A stretch of DNA of 64,000 nt from contig CM040103.1 in the NCBI GenBank assembly GCA_022496805.1, forward strand, positions 1,196,001 through 1,260,000. Reading direction: 5' to 3'. How positions within the stretch are numbered: the first letter of the stretch is position 1; each line of letters starts with the position of its first letter. Below the pieces are notes generated by a model. That model did not search any database, was not told where the DNA came from, and saw only the letters and a list, made by a program, of their open reading frames with translations. The DNA comes from Pohlia nutans. Its lineage: Eukaryota; Streptophyta; Bryopsida; Bryales; Mniaceae. Made by a program: the position numbers and the translations under genes. Below, one piece after another: positions 23,076-35,087 of the stretch.

Positions 23076-24375
23076 CTACCGGAAGTTGGCGCCTTCCCAA
23101 GTTTGCCCAAACCGCCAGCCTTCGCCCACGCAGTTCCTCGTCGTGATGGAGCGTCCGTCGCTGGTGGTGATTAAGAACGACAACGGTCCACTCAACTTCT
23201 GCTGCACCGTCCACAGAGAGCCCCAGTTCCGGTACATGGGGTACCACCTGCCGTACCCAGCGCTGATCTTCACTGCCCTGATATCACCAGCCCCGGCCAC
23301 GTTGTGAATCAACACCATCAGAAACCACGGGTTGCCGCCTACTGTGAACCGGATTCCGCCCCGCTTCGCACACCGCACCCTTCACGAGACCAATTTCAAA
23401 CATCATTGTGAGTATTTTTTCCATAATCTTGCATAGTGAGCATTCAACTCCAATAGGACCAAGGATTCAGAAATTCACGATGAATCTAACGTCAATCACA
23501 TTATAAATAAATAAAAATTAGATGAGTAAACTTCTTTTATCATTAGAATCAGAGACGAACATTGAATGTTGGTTAAAAAGGAAAGAAAATTGAACAAAAG
23601 AAAGCCCACATTAGATCTGCTAAAAACTTTAGACCCAATTGGGCTTCTTGGTACGTCACGAGATAAATAACATTGCGAAACATGTCAAACATGGTTGCGA
23701 CATTGTCATGGTTGCGACATGTCAAGTACAAGTTGCGTCATGTCAAAGATGGTTGCAACATGGTTGCGACATGTCAAGTATTACTCTGATGAAAGAGAAG
23801 ACATCACCGTACATACTCAGAGGCAAAGGATTCATTATTCGTTACCACTACGTCGAATTCAAGTACAATGCAGATGCTGGGATTCAGGAACAGAGGATGT
23901 ATAGTGCTCACTTTCTGTAGAACACAGGCGCGACACCGCCTTGATATCTTGCCAGAGTCAAGAAAGCAGGCATGGTCAAGTCGAAGTGAGACCTAGGAGG
24001 ATTACACCAGCCTCCTTCAGAACCTGGGGGACACAGATTGGTAGCGGTGATGGTGATGGTTCGGTACAGATTGTAGCACCAGAATCTCGCAGTTCGGGTG
24101 GCCCTGACAGGAGCACATCTGATCTGGTAGCATGCTCCGCACGCAGCTCCGCCCTGAAACAATGTAGTGCTCAATGCTGCAGTCATAGAGCCGTACCCAA
24201 GCCTGTACGTGTCCTGGTATCCGCAAGCACCTGCCTGAGTTCCTGCTCCGTTCGGCCCACCGTAGAACGTGACGTGTGCATCCTTCCATCCATACGGCGC
24301 TCCCAACACCAATGGCAAGCACAGCATGAGCACAGCGGCAAAGCTAGCGAACTTCATGCTGCATGTCGGTGCCAT
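23076..24375 (-). CDS. EXPA: alpha-expansin (gene 1)
   Basis: Expansins loosen cell walls non-enzymatically by breaking contacts between cellulose and matrix glycans. Two exons, 24375-23912 and 23379-23076, join at phase 2 (AGAAA/GTGAGC donor; TGAAG/GG acceptor with a weak pyrimidine tract) to give 255 residues, normal for the family. ATG at 24375 starts a signal peptide ending near VLGAPYG. Domain 1 (GH45-like) has GACGYQDTY, GGAACGACYQIRC, ATNLCPPG and the HFD motif (SHFDL); domain 2 has GGIRFTVGG, RNWGSLW, TTSDGRS and WRFGQTWEG. The homologous start in genes 2 and 3 supports this ATG rather than an upstream one at 24402. It is the diverged, oppositely oriented member of the three. The intron holds a minisatellite and a family K fragment. 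Confidence 0.93.
23450..23650. mobile_element. family K fragment in the expansin 1 intron
   Basis: Starts near GGACCAAGGATTCAG and ends at CCCAATTGGGCTTCTTGG, which matches the right end of the family K element at 15332-15762, including its palindrome. No TTAA borders remain. Confidence 0.5.
23675..23785. repeat. intronic minisatellite ATGGTTGCGACATGTCAA
   Basis: About five imperfect tandem copies of an 18-20 base unit (GGTTGCGACATGTCAAG and variants) lie in the expansin 1 intron. Confidence 0.75.
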
Positions 24376-24513
24376 CTTCATAGACTGATTCACCAGCTGC
24401 AAGAGAATACTAGAGAACGGGTACCGAAATGCACCTCATGAGCAAGTCGCAGAAACAAACTTGGAGGAAACCTGTGAAGGAACTGCATCTGCTGAACCTG
24501 GGAAGATGAAGGT

Positions 24514-24522
24514 GCTTATAGC
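24514..24522 (-). promoter_or_regulatory. probable TATA box of expansin gene 1
   Basis: GCTATAAGC on the minus strand, about 140 bases above the ATG. A likely leader intron lies between: an acceptor TTCTCTTGCAG ends at about 24400, with a donor near 24465 (CAG/GTTTCC). Genes 2 and 3 also have a leader intron directly above the ATG. Confidence 0.45.
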
Positions 24523-24529
24523 TGGGCTC

Positions 24530-25870
24530 TGCAAAGCGCCGTCCGCATGGCTCGGAGAAATTGGAGGAGCTCTTAATTGGCATACGCCACTCGACTTCCC
24601 CCAATCATCTCATTTGTTTTCAAATATTTAAGTTAAATAAAAAATAATCTCCCGCATAAATAGTCTTGTCGCGAAACGTGGGATTCGAAAATAGAACGGA
24701 AACACCTTGCTGAGCGTACGTTGCCGAGAGGACGGGGCAAAGTGGTACTGAACGTACACAACACGGGCTGTGGCTCTTTGCTTGGCTCGGTTGTGACTGC
24801 AGTGGAGAAGGTAAAACAGCGTAAAAGTTTCTGGTGTTCGGGTTCTAGAAGGTACGCTCCGTCCTCACTAGTACAAAAGGGTAAAACAAACAATTGTTTA
24901 GTTTTTAGTTCTTAGATTTCTTCTGAAATGATGTTTCTAAGTTATATTTTTTGAAATAACTAGGATATATGCGTCGATTGAAAGAACATCAAACAACGTC
25001 CTTCCCTCTTCCCCTTACGTTACTCAATGGCCATTCACACCAGCCTACATCGGTAAAAACAGGGAGCACTTGACACTGAAATCACAGGGGATTTATGGTT
25101 ACCAGAGTTTACATTAGAAGGATGGCATGATTTTTATATTAATATGACACACATCATCAAAATAATTAGTGCTTACCTCCTTTGTGTCAAAAAAAAAAAA
25201 AAAAAGGTAATTTGTGCTTGCCGGTACAACGTGAACCTCTTGTTACAAAATGCATGAGCTTTGTATGAGATCAATGTCAAAATGATGTTGCATGATTTTC
25301 ACATGAAAATCACATGAGAATTTTCTGCCCAAAGTTTGTTGATGTAGTACCACTGTTGCGTTTGCGTTCTTGAAAGGATGGGAGGTAAAATGAAGAAATA
25401 AAAAAATATTCAAAACTTTGTCTTTTCATGCTGCAACTACTATTCAAGCACTGTACAAGAGTTAAAAAAAAAAATTAAAAATACATGTTAGGTGAAGTGC
25501 GTCTGACATGTGTTTAAGGCAGCTAAGCAAATTAGCATGGTTTCCAAAGAATCCAAAATAGAAAGGAGTGTGAACTAGTTTTGTGGTCACAAAGGACTCA
25601 AAATTGAGATTAAGGTGAGTTCAAAGAGAGCCAAGGCTAGGAGGCGATGGTCCACATCCAATTTGAGATAATGGCAAGGCATGTGGTAAATTTGAGATCT
25701 AATTAGGTGATTGGTTTCATTGGTTGGCAATGACAACTTGGAGCTCATGTCTAAAATTGAATTTGGAGGGTGTTGAGTTCACTATTTGTTTGATTTTGGT
25801 TACACTAAAAGAGGGCATAGGCTCTGGTTTTCTGATATTTTGGAGGTTAAAACACATGTTCTGAATTTGG
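24530..25870. other. spacer, no gene seen
   Basis: No supported exon. TTTGTGTC followed by a run of about 17 A (near 25180-25205) resembles the 3' end of a truncated LINE, as at 30175 and 55125. Confidence 0.4.
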
Positions 25871-25874
25871 TTAA

Positions 25875-27022
25875 CCCCTAAAATTCCTTGACCGTATTCT
25901 CACAAAAACCATGAAAAACGCAGCATTTGGAAGTTGCAGAAGAAATCATATGTTTTTTAGTTTTTTCATCATTTAACTGTAAGATCTTATTAATACCCAA
26001 CTTGAATTTTCATCTGAACACAAAATTTGAGAGCAAAATGACCATTATAATCTTAGATTATAAGGATCAAAGTTGCAAAAGAAGATATTTTGGGGTTCAA
26101 TCCGGTGACAAAATTGAACTTCAAAAATTAATATCTTTATTTTGAATGGGTTAGAAATTGACTAAATGGCAAGGCCATGTTAACAATTGAGTTAAGTCTT
26201 CAAATATAAAATCTTGTAAGAAAAAAGCTCATATTAATTTTTTCATAAAACAATTACTAGACGTGGGTACAAAGTGAAAGGAAAAAGAAAATCACTACTA
26301 GAATTTGGGGGGCCAACAACGTTTTTAGCAACGTTTTTTTGGCAAACGTTGCTCAAATGAAGCAACGTTTTAGAACATGCAATAGCAACTTTTTAACCTC
26401 AAATCTATGAAATTTTATTGAGAACGTTAATTTCAAATTGGTAATGTTGCTTAATTAGCAGAATCGTTGCTTCATTTTAACAGCATTTGCCAAAAAAAAC
26501 GTTGTTGGCCCCCCCAAATTCTAGTAGTGAATCATTAATAAGTTTGACATGGAATTGTAAAATGTCAATCTTAACGGTGAGAATGTTGTACTTGGAAATC
26601 TTCACCTAGTGCCTTTTATTTCATTAAAGAATATTGAAAATTGAGTTTAGAAATGAGCTTCAAAGTTTTTTTTGTCTGCCCTAAAAACATATCTCCTCAT
26701 AACTATTATCCCATTGCTCAAAATGAGTAGATTTAAAGCTTCATTTGTAGATTAAGATCAACCAATCACGAATCAAAAAAGAAATTTTTAAAAAGAGTAA
26801 AAAAATTAAAAAAATCTTGCTGCCCGATCTCGCTTCAAAAACTTCAAATGCTTATAACTTTTGCAATACTTATCAGAATGACATGAAACGAAGTGCGACA
26901 TGTTGAGTGTAGGTTTTGGAAGCTACACTGAAATTTTCATTGAAAATTTTAAAAGTATGAGGTCCCTGGAGGCTGCCCATAAAGTGAAACGACCAGAATA
27001 TGGTCGCTCAGAATTTTAGGGG
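25875..27022. mobile_element. TTAA-flanked element, family E
   Basis: Ends CCCCTAAAATTCC and GAATTTTAGGGG, with TTAA at 25871-25874 and 27023-27026. Near the right end CGACCA, five bases, TGGTCG form the subterminal hairpin, nearly the same as in family C. It contains a nested CACTA MITE. Confidence 0.7.
26293..26529. mobile_element. CACTA-type MITE
   Basis: Terminal inverted repeats begin CACTACTAGAATTTGGGG and end CCCCAAATTCTAGTAGTG, with a 3-base duplication AAT (26290-26292, 26530-26532). CACTA ends and 3-base duplications define the En/Spm superfamily. At 237 bp it is non-autonomous. Confidence 0.88.
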
Positions 27023-27099
27023 TTAACTCAACAATGCCGCAAGTATAATCACATTCATTTTTTGCGTTGGGTTGTTTTTTGTCATGCCGTAGTGTAATT

Positions 27100-27440
27100 C
27101 CTCTCAGCTTATTTTACATTTTACTATTCACCTCATATTCCTTCGAAGTTACCTGACGCACGCATGTGTGCAGCAGAAATGGTGTATGTGAACGGGCTAT
27201 CAGGTACGAAGAGCGTGATGTGTCCAGTCGCCTGGCACATTGCTTCATATGACTGCATTGGAGAGAGAAGGGGGTCCGAGCTGGTGGCCTCATGTGGTAC
27301 AAGTGGTGAGCACAAGCGGGCTGAAAAACCAAGGCTGAGGTAGAGGTCTATTGTCTCTACCTCACGAGGGGAGAGACTACAGAAACGCATCGTTCTCAAG
27401 GAGTTATATGGCTGACCAATATAAATGAGTCATAAACGTA
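27100..27440. repeat. dispersed repeat copy
   Basis: 27345-27430 (TTGTCTCTACCTCACGAGG, GGGGAGAGACTAC, CAAGGAGTTA) matches 9455-9540. The longer left part is moderately GC-rich with no clear domain; overlapping short frames are not supported as genes. Confidence 0.5.
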
Positions 27441-27598
27441 AATCTCGGATAAGAAACGAAGGCAAAGATTACAAGACATGTCACTTGTTCAATTAATTTA
27501 CGTATGGGGTCAGAATAAGCTAGAGATCCAACATAAATCTACAAAACACTTAAGGCAAAGTTTCTAGAGACAAGACTAAGCCCTTTTAAAACCCTTTA

Positions 27599-28160
27599 AC
27601 CCCTAACTGCATGAATGTCCATTTTTTGGACGATGTACAAATTTCATTCATAATTTCTCATCTGTCGTGCACTTTTTGCAGTGTGGAATTTTTACTGTAG
27701 ATTTTATGGGAAGCGAGCTTCATGCATATGTGATCCGATTAGAAAGGGGATGATTTGTGAAATTTGTATGCCTCATTTCATGTTGTAGTGATTCACTTAA
27801 GATTTTGAAGATTTCAGTGTAAAGGTGCTCTAAAAAAAGTCAACTCATAAAATTAAGCAACCAAAAAATCTCCAAAAATCACTACACTTAGAGTATTAAA
27901 TTTCAACCAATCACAAAGAATTTCATCTGTAGATTGTCAATATCTTATTCGTAATTGAATTACAAAATAATTTTGAATTTCATTTGTATACAAAATTACT
28001 GATAATAGCAATCATAGACCTAACCGTGTAGATAGAATCTAAACTTCATTACGTACAACTTTTATTCATATATCAAGTTCAAAATATCCCTCTTGGTTGC
28101 ATTTCATAATGCATCTTTACAAAACTGCCAAATTTGGAAATGGCTCTAGGCATTTAGGGG
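27599..28160. mobile_element. TTAA-type element, family F, first of a three-element train
   Basis: TTAA at 27595-27598, left end CCCCTAACTGC, right end GGCATTTAGGGG followed by CTAA (28161-28164). GTCCA, five T, TGGAC is the subterminal hairpin. The interior matches families G, H and I. Confidence 0.65.
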
Positions 28161-28164
28161 CTAA

Positions 28165-28711
28165 GGACCGCGCATCCAAATAGTGGATGTTTGTTGGTCA
28201 AAGCCAATTTTGACTTTGAAGATGAAGTTTTTTGCTATTGCTTTCATATGAGAAAATGAAGTTTATCGAGTCTAGTTTTCACTTCACTTTTCGGATCTTA
28301 TAAATTTCAAGTATTGAATATTTTATTTCTGTTGTGAGCTATGTAGCTAAAGGTCTGAATTACACTGCATAGGATGTTCACCTTTTGAATTTTAGATTTT
28401 AGATTTTAAAAAATCACAAAATATATATCTTGTGATTCTCCATTGTCATTCGCACGTGTTCTAGAAATTTTATATTTTTTGAAGATTTTTTGTGATTAAT
28501 ATGAATTTCTTGAAGTATTTCAGTACTTGACCTAAAAATTTGTAAAAAGTTCATTATGTATCAAAAAAATTGGAAAATTCTAGACCTAATAGGAAACATA
28601 CAATTGCATGTATGAAAAATATTTAAAAGTATATTTCAACAAATCTTCAAAGCTAGATTGTGTATAAAAGTGTAGTTTGACTATTCTACAAAGAAATGGG
28701 ACGTTAAAGGG
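28165..28711. mobile_element. TTAA-type element, family L, second of the train
   Basis: It lies between CTAA (28161-28164) and TTAA (28712-28715). The right end GGGACGTTAAAGGG is the same as that of the element at 805-1343. CATCCA, five bases, TGGATG is its subterminal hairpin. Confidence 0.6.
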
Positions 28712-28715
28712 TTAA

Positions 28716-29282
28716 CTCCTAAACATCCCCACTCTTCTCCAAATTTGGCGGTTTTGCAAAAGTGCATTATAAAATGCAACTAAGAGGGATATTGAACTTG
28801 ATAAATGAATAAAATTTTCACATTATAAATTTTAGATTTTGTCTATACAATTAGATTTACGATTGCTATACCTTATATTTTTGTATATTTTTGACTGAAA
28901 CTTGAACTTCAAAATTATTTTGTAATTCAATCACAAATAAGATATTGACAGCATGTGGATGAATTTTTTGTGATGGGTTGAAAAGTAATACTCTAAGTGT
29001 AGTGATTTTTGGAGGTTTATTGGTTGCTTAATTTCATGAGTTTATTTTTCAAGAGCTTGTTTAGACTAGTATCTTAAGAAAAATCGGTGAATCACTGCAA
29101 CATAAAACAAGGCATAAAATTTTCACAAATCATCCTCTTTCTAATCGGATCACACATACATGAAGCTATCTTGCCACAGGATTTTGTCGTATTTTTTTTC
29201 CTTGCAAAAAGTGCTTACCGGATGAGTTAACGTAGATGAAATTTGTGCATCGTCCAAAAAATGGACACTTGGGCAATTAGAG
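28716..29282. mobile_element. TTAA-type element, family F inverted, third of the train
   Basis: It begins CTCCTAAACATCC after TTAA at 28712-28715 and ends GGCAATTAGAGG followed by a decayed TCAA. The hairpin GTCCA, five A, TGGAC lies near its right end. It is an inverted relative of the element at 27599-28160. Confidence 0.6.
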
Positions 29283-29286
29283 GTCA

Positions 29287-30277
29287 AAGATCATGTAATT
29301 ATTCTCATTTTTTAGGTTCATTTTCACAACTTTCCTTTCCAATTCATTAAAAAAATTTAATTATAGAACATACCAAAATGAAGCAACATATATAATTTAT
29401 TACTATAAATTTTGATCAAATTAGACTTTTTTTTTCATTGCTACAAATTAGGTATTCGAAAAGTGCTCCTAAGACCATTTTTGGTTTTTCCTCAAATTGG
29501 ATGATAGCAAAAACAAACAATTTTTAATTTAAAAAACTAAAACAAAAAATTATTCATTGAACGTGTTTTGAAAAAAACAACACAATTGAACAAAACCTCG
29601 TAGAACTATGCATGGTCAAAGTTTGGTTTACTTCAAGATATTCAATTTTTTTGATGTATATATCTCACAATATTTTTAGACTTCCTATTTTTGAGAAACA
29701 AAAAACTCCATCATATGGGTTGAAAATTTCTCATGCCAAATGAATTTTATTTTATTTGTTACAAAAATCATTAAAATTTTGCTAACTTGATCAATTAAGG
29801 TAATAAGTTACATATTTTTCTTCATTTTGGTATACATTATAATGTAAAAATAAATAAATCCAAAAGAGTGAATTTTTTTTTAAAAGATTGAAAGGGAATT
29901 TCTCAAAAGATTGAAAGGAAAGTTGTGAAAATGACCCTCAAAGATGAAAATAAGTACATGACGTTTGAGGGTCAAGTCTTGTCTCTTCACACTTTTAAAA
30001 AAAATTAAGAGTTTTGTGGATTCATCTTGGATCTCTAGCTTGCTTTGGCCCGAGGTTTATTCAATTAATTTACATGTGGATCTTTGCACTTGAGTAATAC
30101 GACTTTTCTCCCATGTCACGTTTAGTTGGGGTTGGTTGTATTTTCTCTCCACTTGCAATACAATTCTATATATTTGTGTCCAAAAAAAAGGGAGTTTTTT
30201 TCTTCTTCTTTGAAAATTCAAAGTATAATCTAAACAATCTAAAATATCAAACTCTCACCTTACCTTATAAGTACAAA
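29287..30277. other. spacer with a LINE-like 3' tail
   Basis: No gene seen. 30090-30195 (GGTTGGTTGTATTTTCTCTCC, CAATACAATTC, TTGTGTCC then A-run) looks like a LINE 3' end. Confidence 0.4.
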
Positions 30278-30421
30278 CACTAGTAGAATTTTGGTTCTTT
30301 ATAACTAGTCCTGTGTGACTTAAATGGTTGATTGTGACTCAATTCTTTTTAAAAAGAGTCGTTTTGGACCATAATTTAAGTAACAAAGGATTAATTATAA
30401 AGAACCAAAATCCTATTAGTG
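30278..30421. mobile_element. CACTA-type MITE, 144 bp
   Basis: CACTAGTAGAATTTTGGTTC at the left pairs with GAACCAAAATCCTATTAGTG at the right; AAA is duplicated (30275-30277, 30422-30424). Confidence 0.85.
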
Positions 30422-30924
30422 AAATAAAGTAAATAGACATGTTTTGACTATTAAATTGGGGTTTCGAACCTTAAGTGAAATCTTATAATATCACAAAATT
30501 GTTCACATTCTAAGTTTATCAGGGTAAGCAAAGAATTAAAACAAAATCCAATATCACAAACTGCTTCACATTCTAAGCTTATAGGATAGCAAAAAAACAA
30601 AATCCAATATTTTAAAGCAATCAACAAAGGCATCTTTGTAAATAGTGCAAACCCTAAGTGCAAGTTGCTACTTAGAATTAACCAAATTAAAAAGTATAAT
30701 TCCCCCAACATATTTTGAAACAACAATTGTTTGGACATCAAATGCCAAATTGTTTGAAGAAGATCGACAATCCCAAAAGAAAGCTATAATAGCAAACCAA
30801 AATGAATTGCAGGAAAAGAACAAAAGCATCAAACAAAGCTTTGGTTCCAATTGCATGAATTGGAAATTTGAAAATTTCTCAAAACGTGATATCACTCACA
30901 TGTGCCCATAACAAAAAACAAACA

Positions 30925-31404
30925 TGTAGTCAATTTCAAAAAGACTACTTGCAAGCTTAGGATTTGTTGAAGTACCTTGTGCAATGTATCTATTGAATTG
31001 TTGTGAATTGTAATATCGCGACTTGGAAGAAAACCCTTAGAGCATTGATTGTTGCATGTATGATATGTTTAATGCACATATTCCAATGGGCTGCCAATTT
31101 TACACAATCTGCGGGAGTATTATGAGAGTGAATCTCATAACTAAAGCCTTCAAAGCAGATTTTAAAATGTGAAAGGAAGGGCAAGGTTCAACAACCCAAT
31201 CTCCTATGTAGGAAGTTGGTATTCAATAACTGAGTTCATAAAATGAATTCAATCACTCAGAGACAATCCTCTTCAGGATAAATAAGTTTAGAAATGAAAC
31301 TTAGTAAATTATGTCACAGGTACAATTTAATTTGAGCAACAAGACAAATTTCTAGGCTTAAGTTTCAAAAAATAAAGAAAAATCCAAAAAAAGAAATGAA
31401 AGTT

Positions 31405-31456
<52 letters not shown>

Positions 31457-32450
31457 TACAACCAAATGGATCAGTAATTCCCAGAGAAAAATCCAATAAC
31501 ATTCATCAAAAATAATATGTTAAGTTATAGCATATGAATGTCTTTTGTCAATGTCGCCTTTAAAGTACACTAGCTGGTGTCAGGACACTGTTTCTTAACG
31601 TGGACAATATCTAATTTTAGGGAAGTATTTTAGGGAAGTATAGTATTGTTGTAAGAAAAAATAGGACATAATGTTCTTATAACAAGTGGCAAATTCCTAT
31701 ATAGTATAGGGATACTATTTTTCTTCACCTTTGAATGAAAATTTGCCCATTTAGTGTAGTAAAATTTTGATTAAACTAAATGTTATTTCATGATCATATT
31801 TGTCAATAAATAAAGACATTAATAGTGAATTAAAATTTAGAAATCAATGTGGATCAATTTGCACTACGATGAGCCTCAAATTATGCTCATTTCATTGATG
31901 TCACATTGTAGAATGAGGTCTCATAACATGCATTTTGGAATACTGGCGAGAATAAAATATAAAAAATAATTATTTTATTTTTAAAACACAAAAAAAATTA
32001 GTGCATTTATTTTTACTTAGGCATTGTTGCTGCGCTGACGAATCTCTCATATGGTTTCATTGTGCTTTTTATTTTGATTAATACATCAAAGTGATTACCA
32101 AACTACAAAATAAATACCACACTAAAATACCAACCACAACATAGCTACTATAGCAATGGTTCCTTCAAACCATCCAAACAAGATAACTACGGTCATTGGA
32201 AGAAAAAAAAGTTGGCTTTAGAATATACAACTCAAGAAAAACAACAATACAAACTATCAAACCACATACTGCCCTACAAACCAACTTTAGAGTTTAACTA
32301 TTGGAAATCCATAAAACACTCAAACTAATTACTATTAAATACCCAAACGGCTCCCCACACATATTTACTAACCACTTCAACTGTCTATATAACCCCAACA
32401 TACAACTAAAATACTCAACTATACACAACAATCATGTTGATAAAACAATA
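30925..32450. repeat. segmental duplication block A, copy 1
   Basis: Matches 45955-47215 along its length (for example AGACTACTTG, AGTGAATCTCATAA, AGGAAGTTGGTATT, GATGTCACATTGTAGAATGA, CATAAAACACTCAAACTAAT). Copy 1 continues after the 3-kb insertion at about 35456-35620. No gene is visible in either copy. A (TA)n run lies at about 31412-31454. Confidence 0.75.
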
Positions 32451-33250
32451 TTAACACACAATTCGCTATTTACGCACTTGGCCATATAATCATGCACTTG
32501 CTTCTCGGGCACATAATTTTTTTGGTCTAACTTTTTTTTTTTTAAAACGACGATTATTGTCTTTTTTCAATCCCTTACATTGTAAACAAATAATTATTTT
32601 AATTATTTTTTATTCTTATCTTTATCTTTTGTTTTATCTTTTGTTTCATCTTTTCTTTTTCAACTTGATTTCTTTCTTGTCTTCTTTCTCGTCTCTCTCT
32701 TGTCTTTCTTTGGTCTTTCTTCTTGTCTTCCTTTTTGTCTTCCTTGTCTTTTTTTCTTCTACTTTTTCTTCAGTTGCGGCCTCTGAATCCGAAACAATGG
32801 GAGCAAACCGAAAAAAAAAAAAAAAAAAAAAAAAAAAACTTTTTTTTTCTTCTTTAGGTTGGCCGTGGCGTGCTACGAAACCCTAAATGGCGGCCGCCCC
32901 CCAAAAAAAAAAAAAAAAAAAAGTTTTTTTTAACTTTTTTGACTTTTTTCAAAATTTACTATTTTTACCCTCTGGGTGCGCGGCCGCGCACCCAAAGACC
33001 CTTCAATCTCCCTCTACATCTTCATCTCCCTCTACATCTCCCTATCCATCTTCATCTCTCTTTCCATTTTCATCTCCCTCTCTACGTTCATCTCCTCTCC
33101 ATCTCTCTCCCCTCTCCTCATATACAGCGACTTCAAGAATTGAGTCTATGAGGGTATTTGATTTAGAAAAGTAACAATGTAGAGAGTATGAAGAATCAAA
33201 GCAATAAATTTTGAACATGAAAGTTTGAGAGCATGAAGTAACTGACAAAC

Positions 33251-34375
33251 TCAAGAAAATTGAAAAGAAATTGCTACTATATTAAAAAAAAACATAGTGC
33301 CAAAGTTGACTATGTACATAGACTCATTTTTTGAGGCGGTGTATACAGAGTGGTCAAAATCTTGTCCACTCCCATGAGCAGCCAAAACAGCTGCAATTCG
33401 ATTTGGCATGCTAGCATACAATCTCTCACATTGCTCTGTAGTGATCGTCTTATAAATCTCCTCCACACGCTCCCATAATTGCAAAAGACCTACATGAGGA
33501 GTTGGATAGGAATTCAAACGATGTTTGAGAATTGCCCAAACATGTTCTATGGGATTTAGGTTTGGGGATTGAGCTAGCCACTCTAAAATAGTGAATGGCT
33601 GCTCTAAGAACCATTTCTGAACAATCTTTGCTTTATGTATAGGAGCATTATCATGTTGGAAAATGACGTTATCGAGGTTCAAGTATCCTAATCTCTCTAA
33701 ACTCAAGTACAAATCTCCATGCAAGATTGAAATATAGTCCTTCGCATTTAAACGCCCATCCACCTTTTGTAAATCACCTACACCTCTTGCTGTCATACAA
33801 CTCCATAGCATCAAAGACCCTCGACCATGCTTCACTGTTTGCTTCACCGCATGATTAGGCAAGCTTTTTTGGTCATTGAACCAGCACCAAGTCCTCCCAT
33901 CTGAATTGAAACGATTTATCTTTGTTTCATCACTGAATACAACTCTCTTCCAATCCTCTACTGTCCACTCTTTATGAATTATTGCAAATTGCAGCCTCTC
34001 TCGTACATTTTTCTGTGACAAACAAGGCTTAGGAATCTTCTCACAAGCACTCAATCCAGCATCTCTCAAAGCAAACCGCAAAGTGTTATCACAGAAACCC
34101 ACTTCTCTACCCTCTCTCAACACTTTTGCTGCCTATACTGCCGTTTCCAGCCCTCCAACCGTGACCAAACGCATTGCACGTCGTCTCTTTGAAGTGGTAA
34201 GAATCTTTGGAACACCTTGTTTTGGTAATTCTAAGTTACTACAATGTTTCTTCCTCACTCTATTCACCGTACTCTGTGAGAAACCCAAAGACTTTGCAAC
34301 CACTCTTGTATTCTTACCTTTCATCAAAAGAGCAACAATATCTCTCACTTTGTCTCCTGAAATTGGCTTCATCAT
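33251..34375 (-). pseudogene. Tc1-type DD34E transposase, one internal stop
   Basis: This would be the DDE transposase that cuts and pastes the element. From ATG near 34375 there is an N-terminal helix-turn-helix region (KVRDIVALLMKGKNT, SLGFSQSTVNRV), then the catalytic domain with VFSDETKI, QHDNAPIHK and NPIEHVWAILK. The last two catalytic residues are separated by 34, so it is DD34E (Tc1), not the DD39D of most plant mariner-like elements. A TAG at 34133-34135 breaks the frame between ETAV and AAKVLREG; there is no frameshift. The frame also reads through the left terminal repeat and stops only at 33251, about 70 bases outside the element. Single lesion means recent loss. Confidence 0.88.
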
Positions 34376-34520
34376 GCCAATTCTAATTCCTATTCTCCAG
34401 AGTATGTTCCACAAGAAGGAAGAGAAGAGAAATCACAAAAAAATTCATCAAAAAACACGAATTTATCTATGTTCTACACTCATTTGAAGTTGCTCCAGAA
34501 GCCACCTCAAAAAATGAGTC
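33321..34520 (-). mobile_element. Tc1-like transposon, 1.2 kb
   Basis: Terminal repeats GACTCATTTTTTGAGGYGG are flanked by TA on both sides (33319-33320, 34521-34522), as in Tc1/mariner elements. It lies between the arms of the long-inverted-repeat element. Two further stretches outside it, near 33135-33150 and 34690-34712, resemble its ends (GAGTCTATGAGGG, TTGACTCATTTGTTGA) and may be remains of older copies. Confidence 0.85.
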
Positions 34521-35043
34521 TATAAGGGTACATGCACATTTGTGATGATAACTCACAATGTAGATATTATTTAGGCAAAGCGCCATGTGGTATGTGATAA
34601 GAGTGCATTAGGTACAGTAGAATTTTTTTTTAAGCTTCAGCCGCCTTAAGGTTTCCCAACTGGCCTTCATTAATGCTCCCTGACAGGGGCATTGACTCAT
34701 TTGTTGATGTCGCTGTATATAGGGGAGAGGAGAGGGTCTCTCTCATCATTCTCCCACTCCCTCTCCCATCCCTATCTTCTCCTCTATATATATGAGGAGA
34801 GGAGAAGAAGATGAGAGGGAGATGGGAGGGTCTTTCGGTGCGTGGCCGCGCACCCAGATGCTAAAAATAGTAAAATTTGAAAAAAGTCAATTTTTTATTT
34901 TTTTATTTTTTTATTTTTTTGAGCGGCCGCCATTTAGGGTTTGGCAGCACCCCACGGCCAACCAAAAGAAGATTTATTTTTTTATTTTTTTATTTTTTTT
35001 GCGGCTGCCATTTAGGGTTCAGCAGCACCCCATCGCCAACCCG

Positions 35044-35087
<44 letters not shown>

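Noticed and set aside
23941..24441. 166-codon plus-strand frame over expansin 1
   Set aside because: Antisense shadow of the GC-rich expansin exon 1. The same holds for minus frames over genes 2 and 3 (42021-42509, 52740-53177, 43359-43766, 53962-54321).
25931..26145. 72-codon open frame inside a TTAA element
   Set aside because: AT-rich frame with no homologous frame in related elements and no domain.
32557..33174. Three overlapping frames rich in Leu, Phe, Ser and Pro
   Set aside because: They translate the T/C-rich tract of the left arm of the same element; their complements appear in the right arm.
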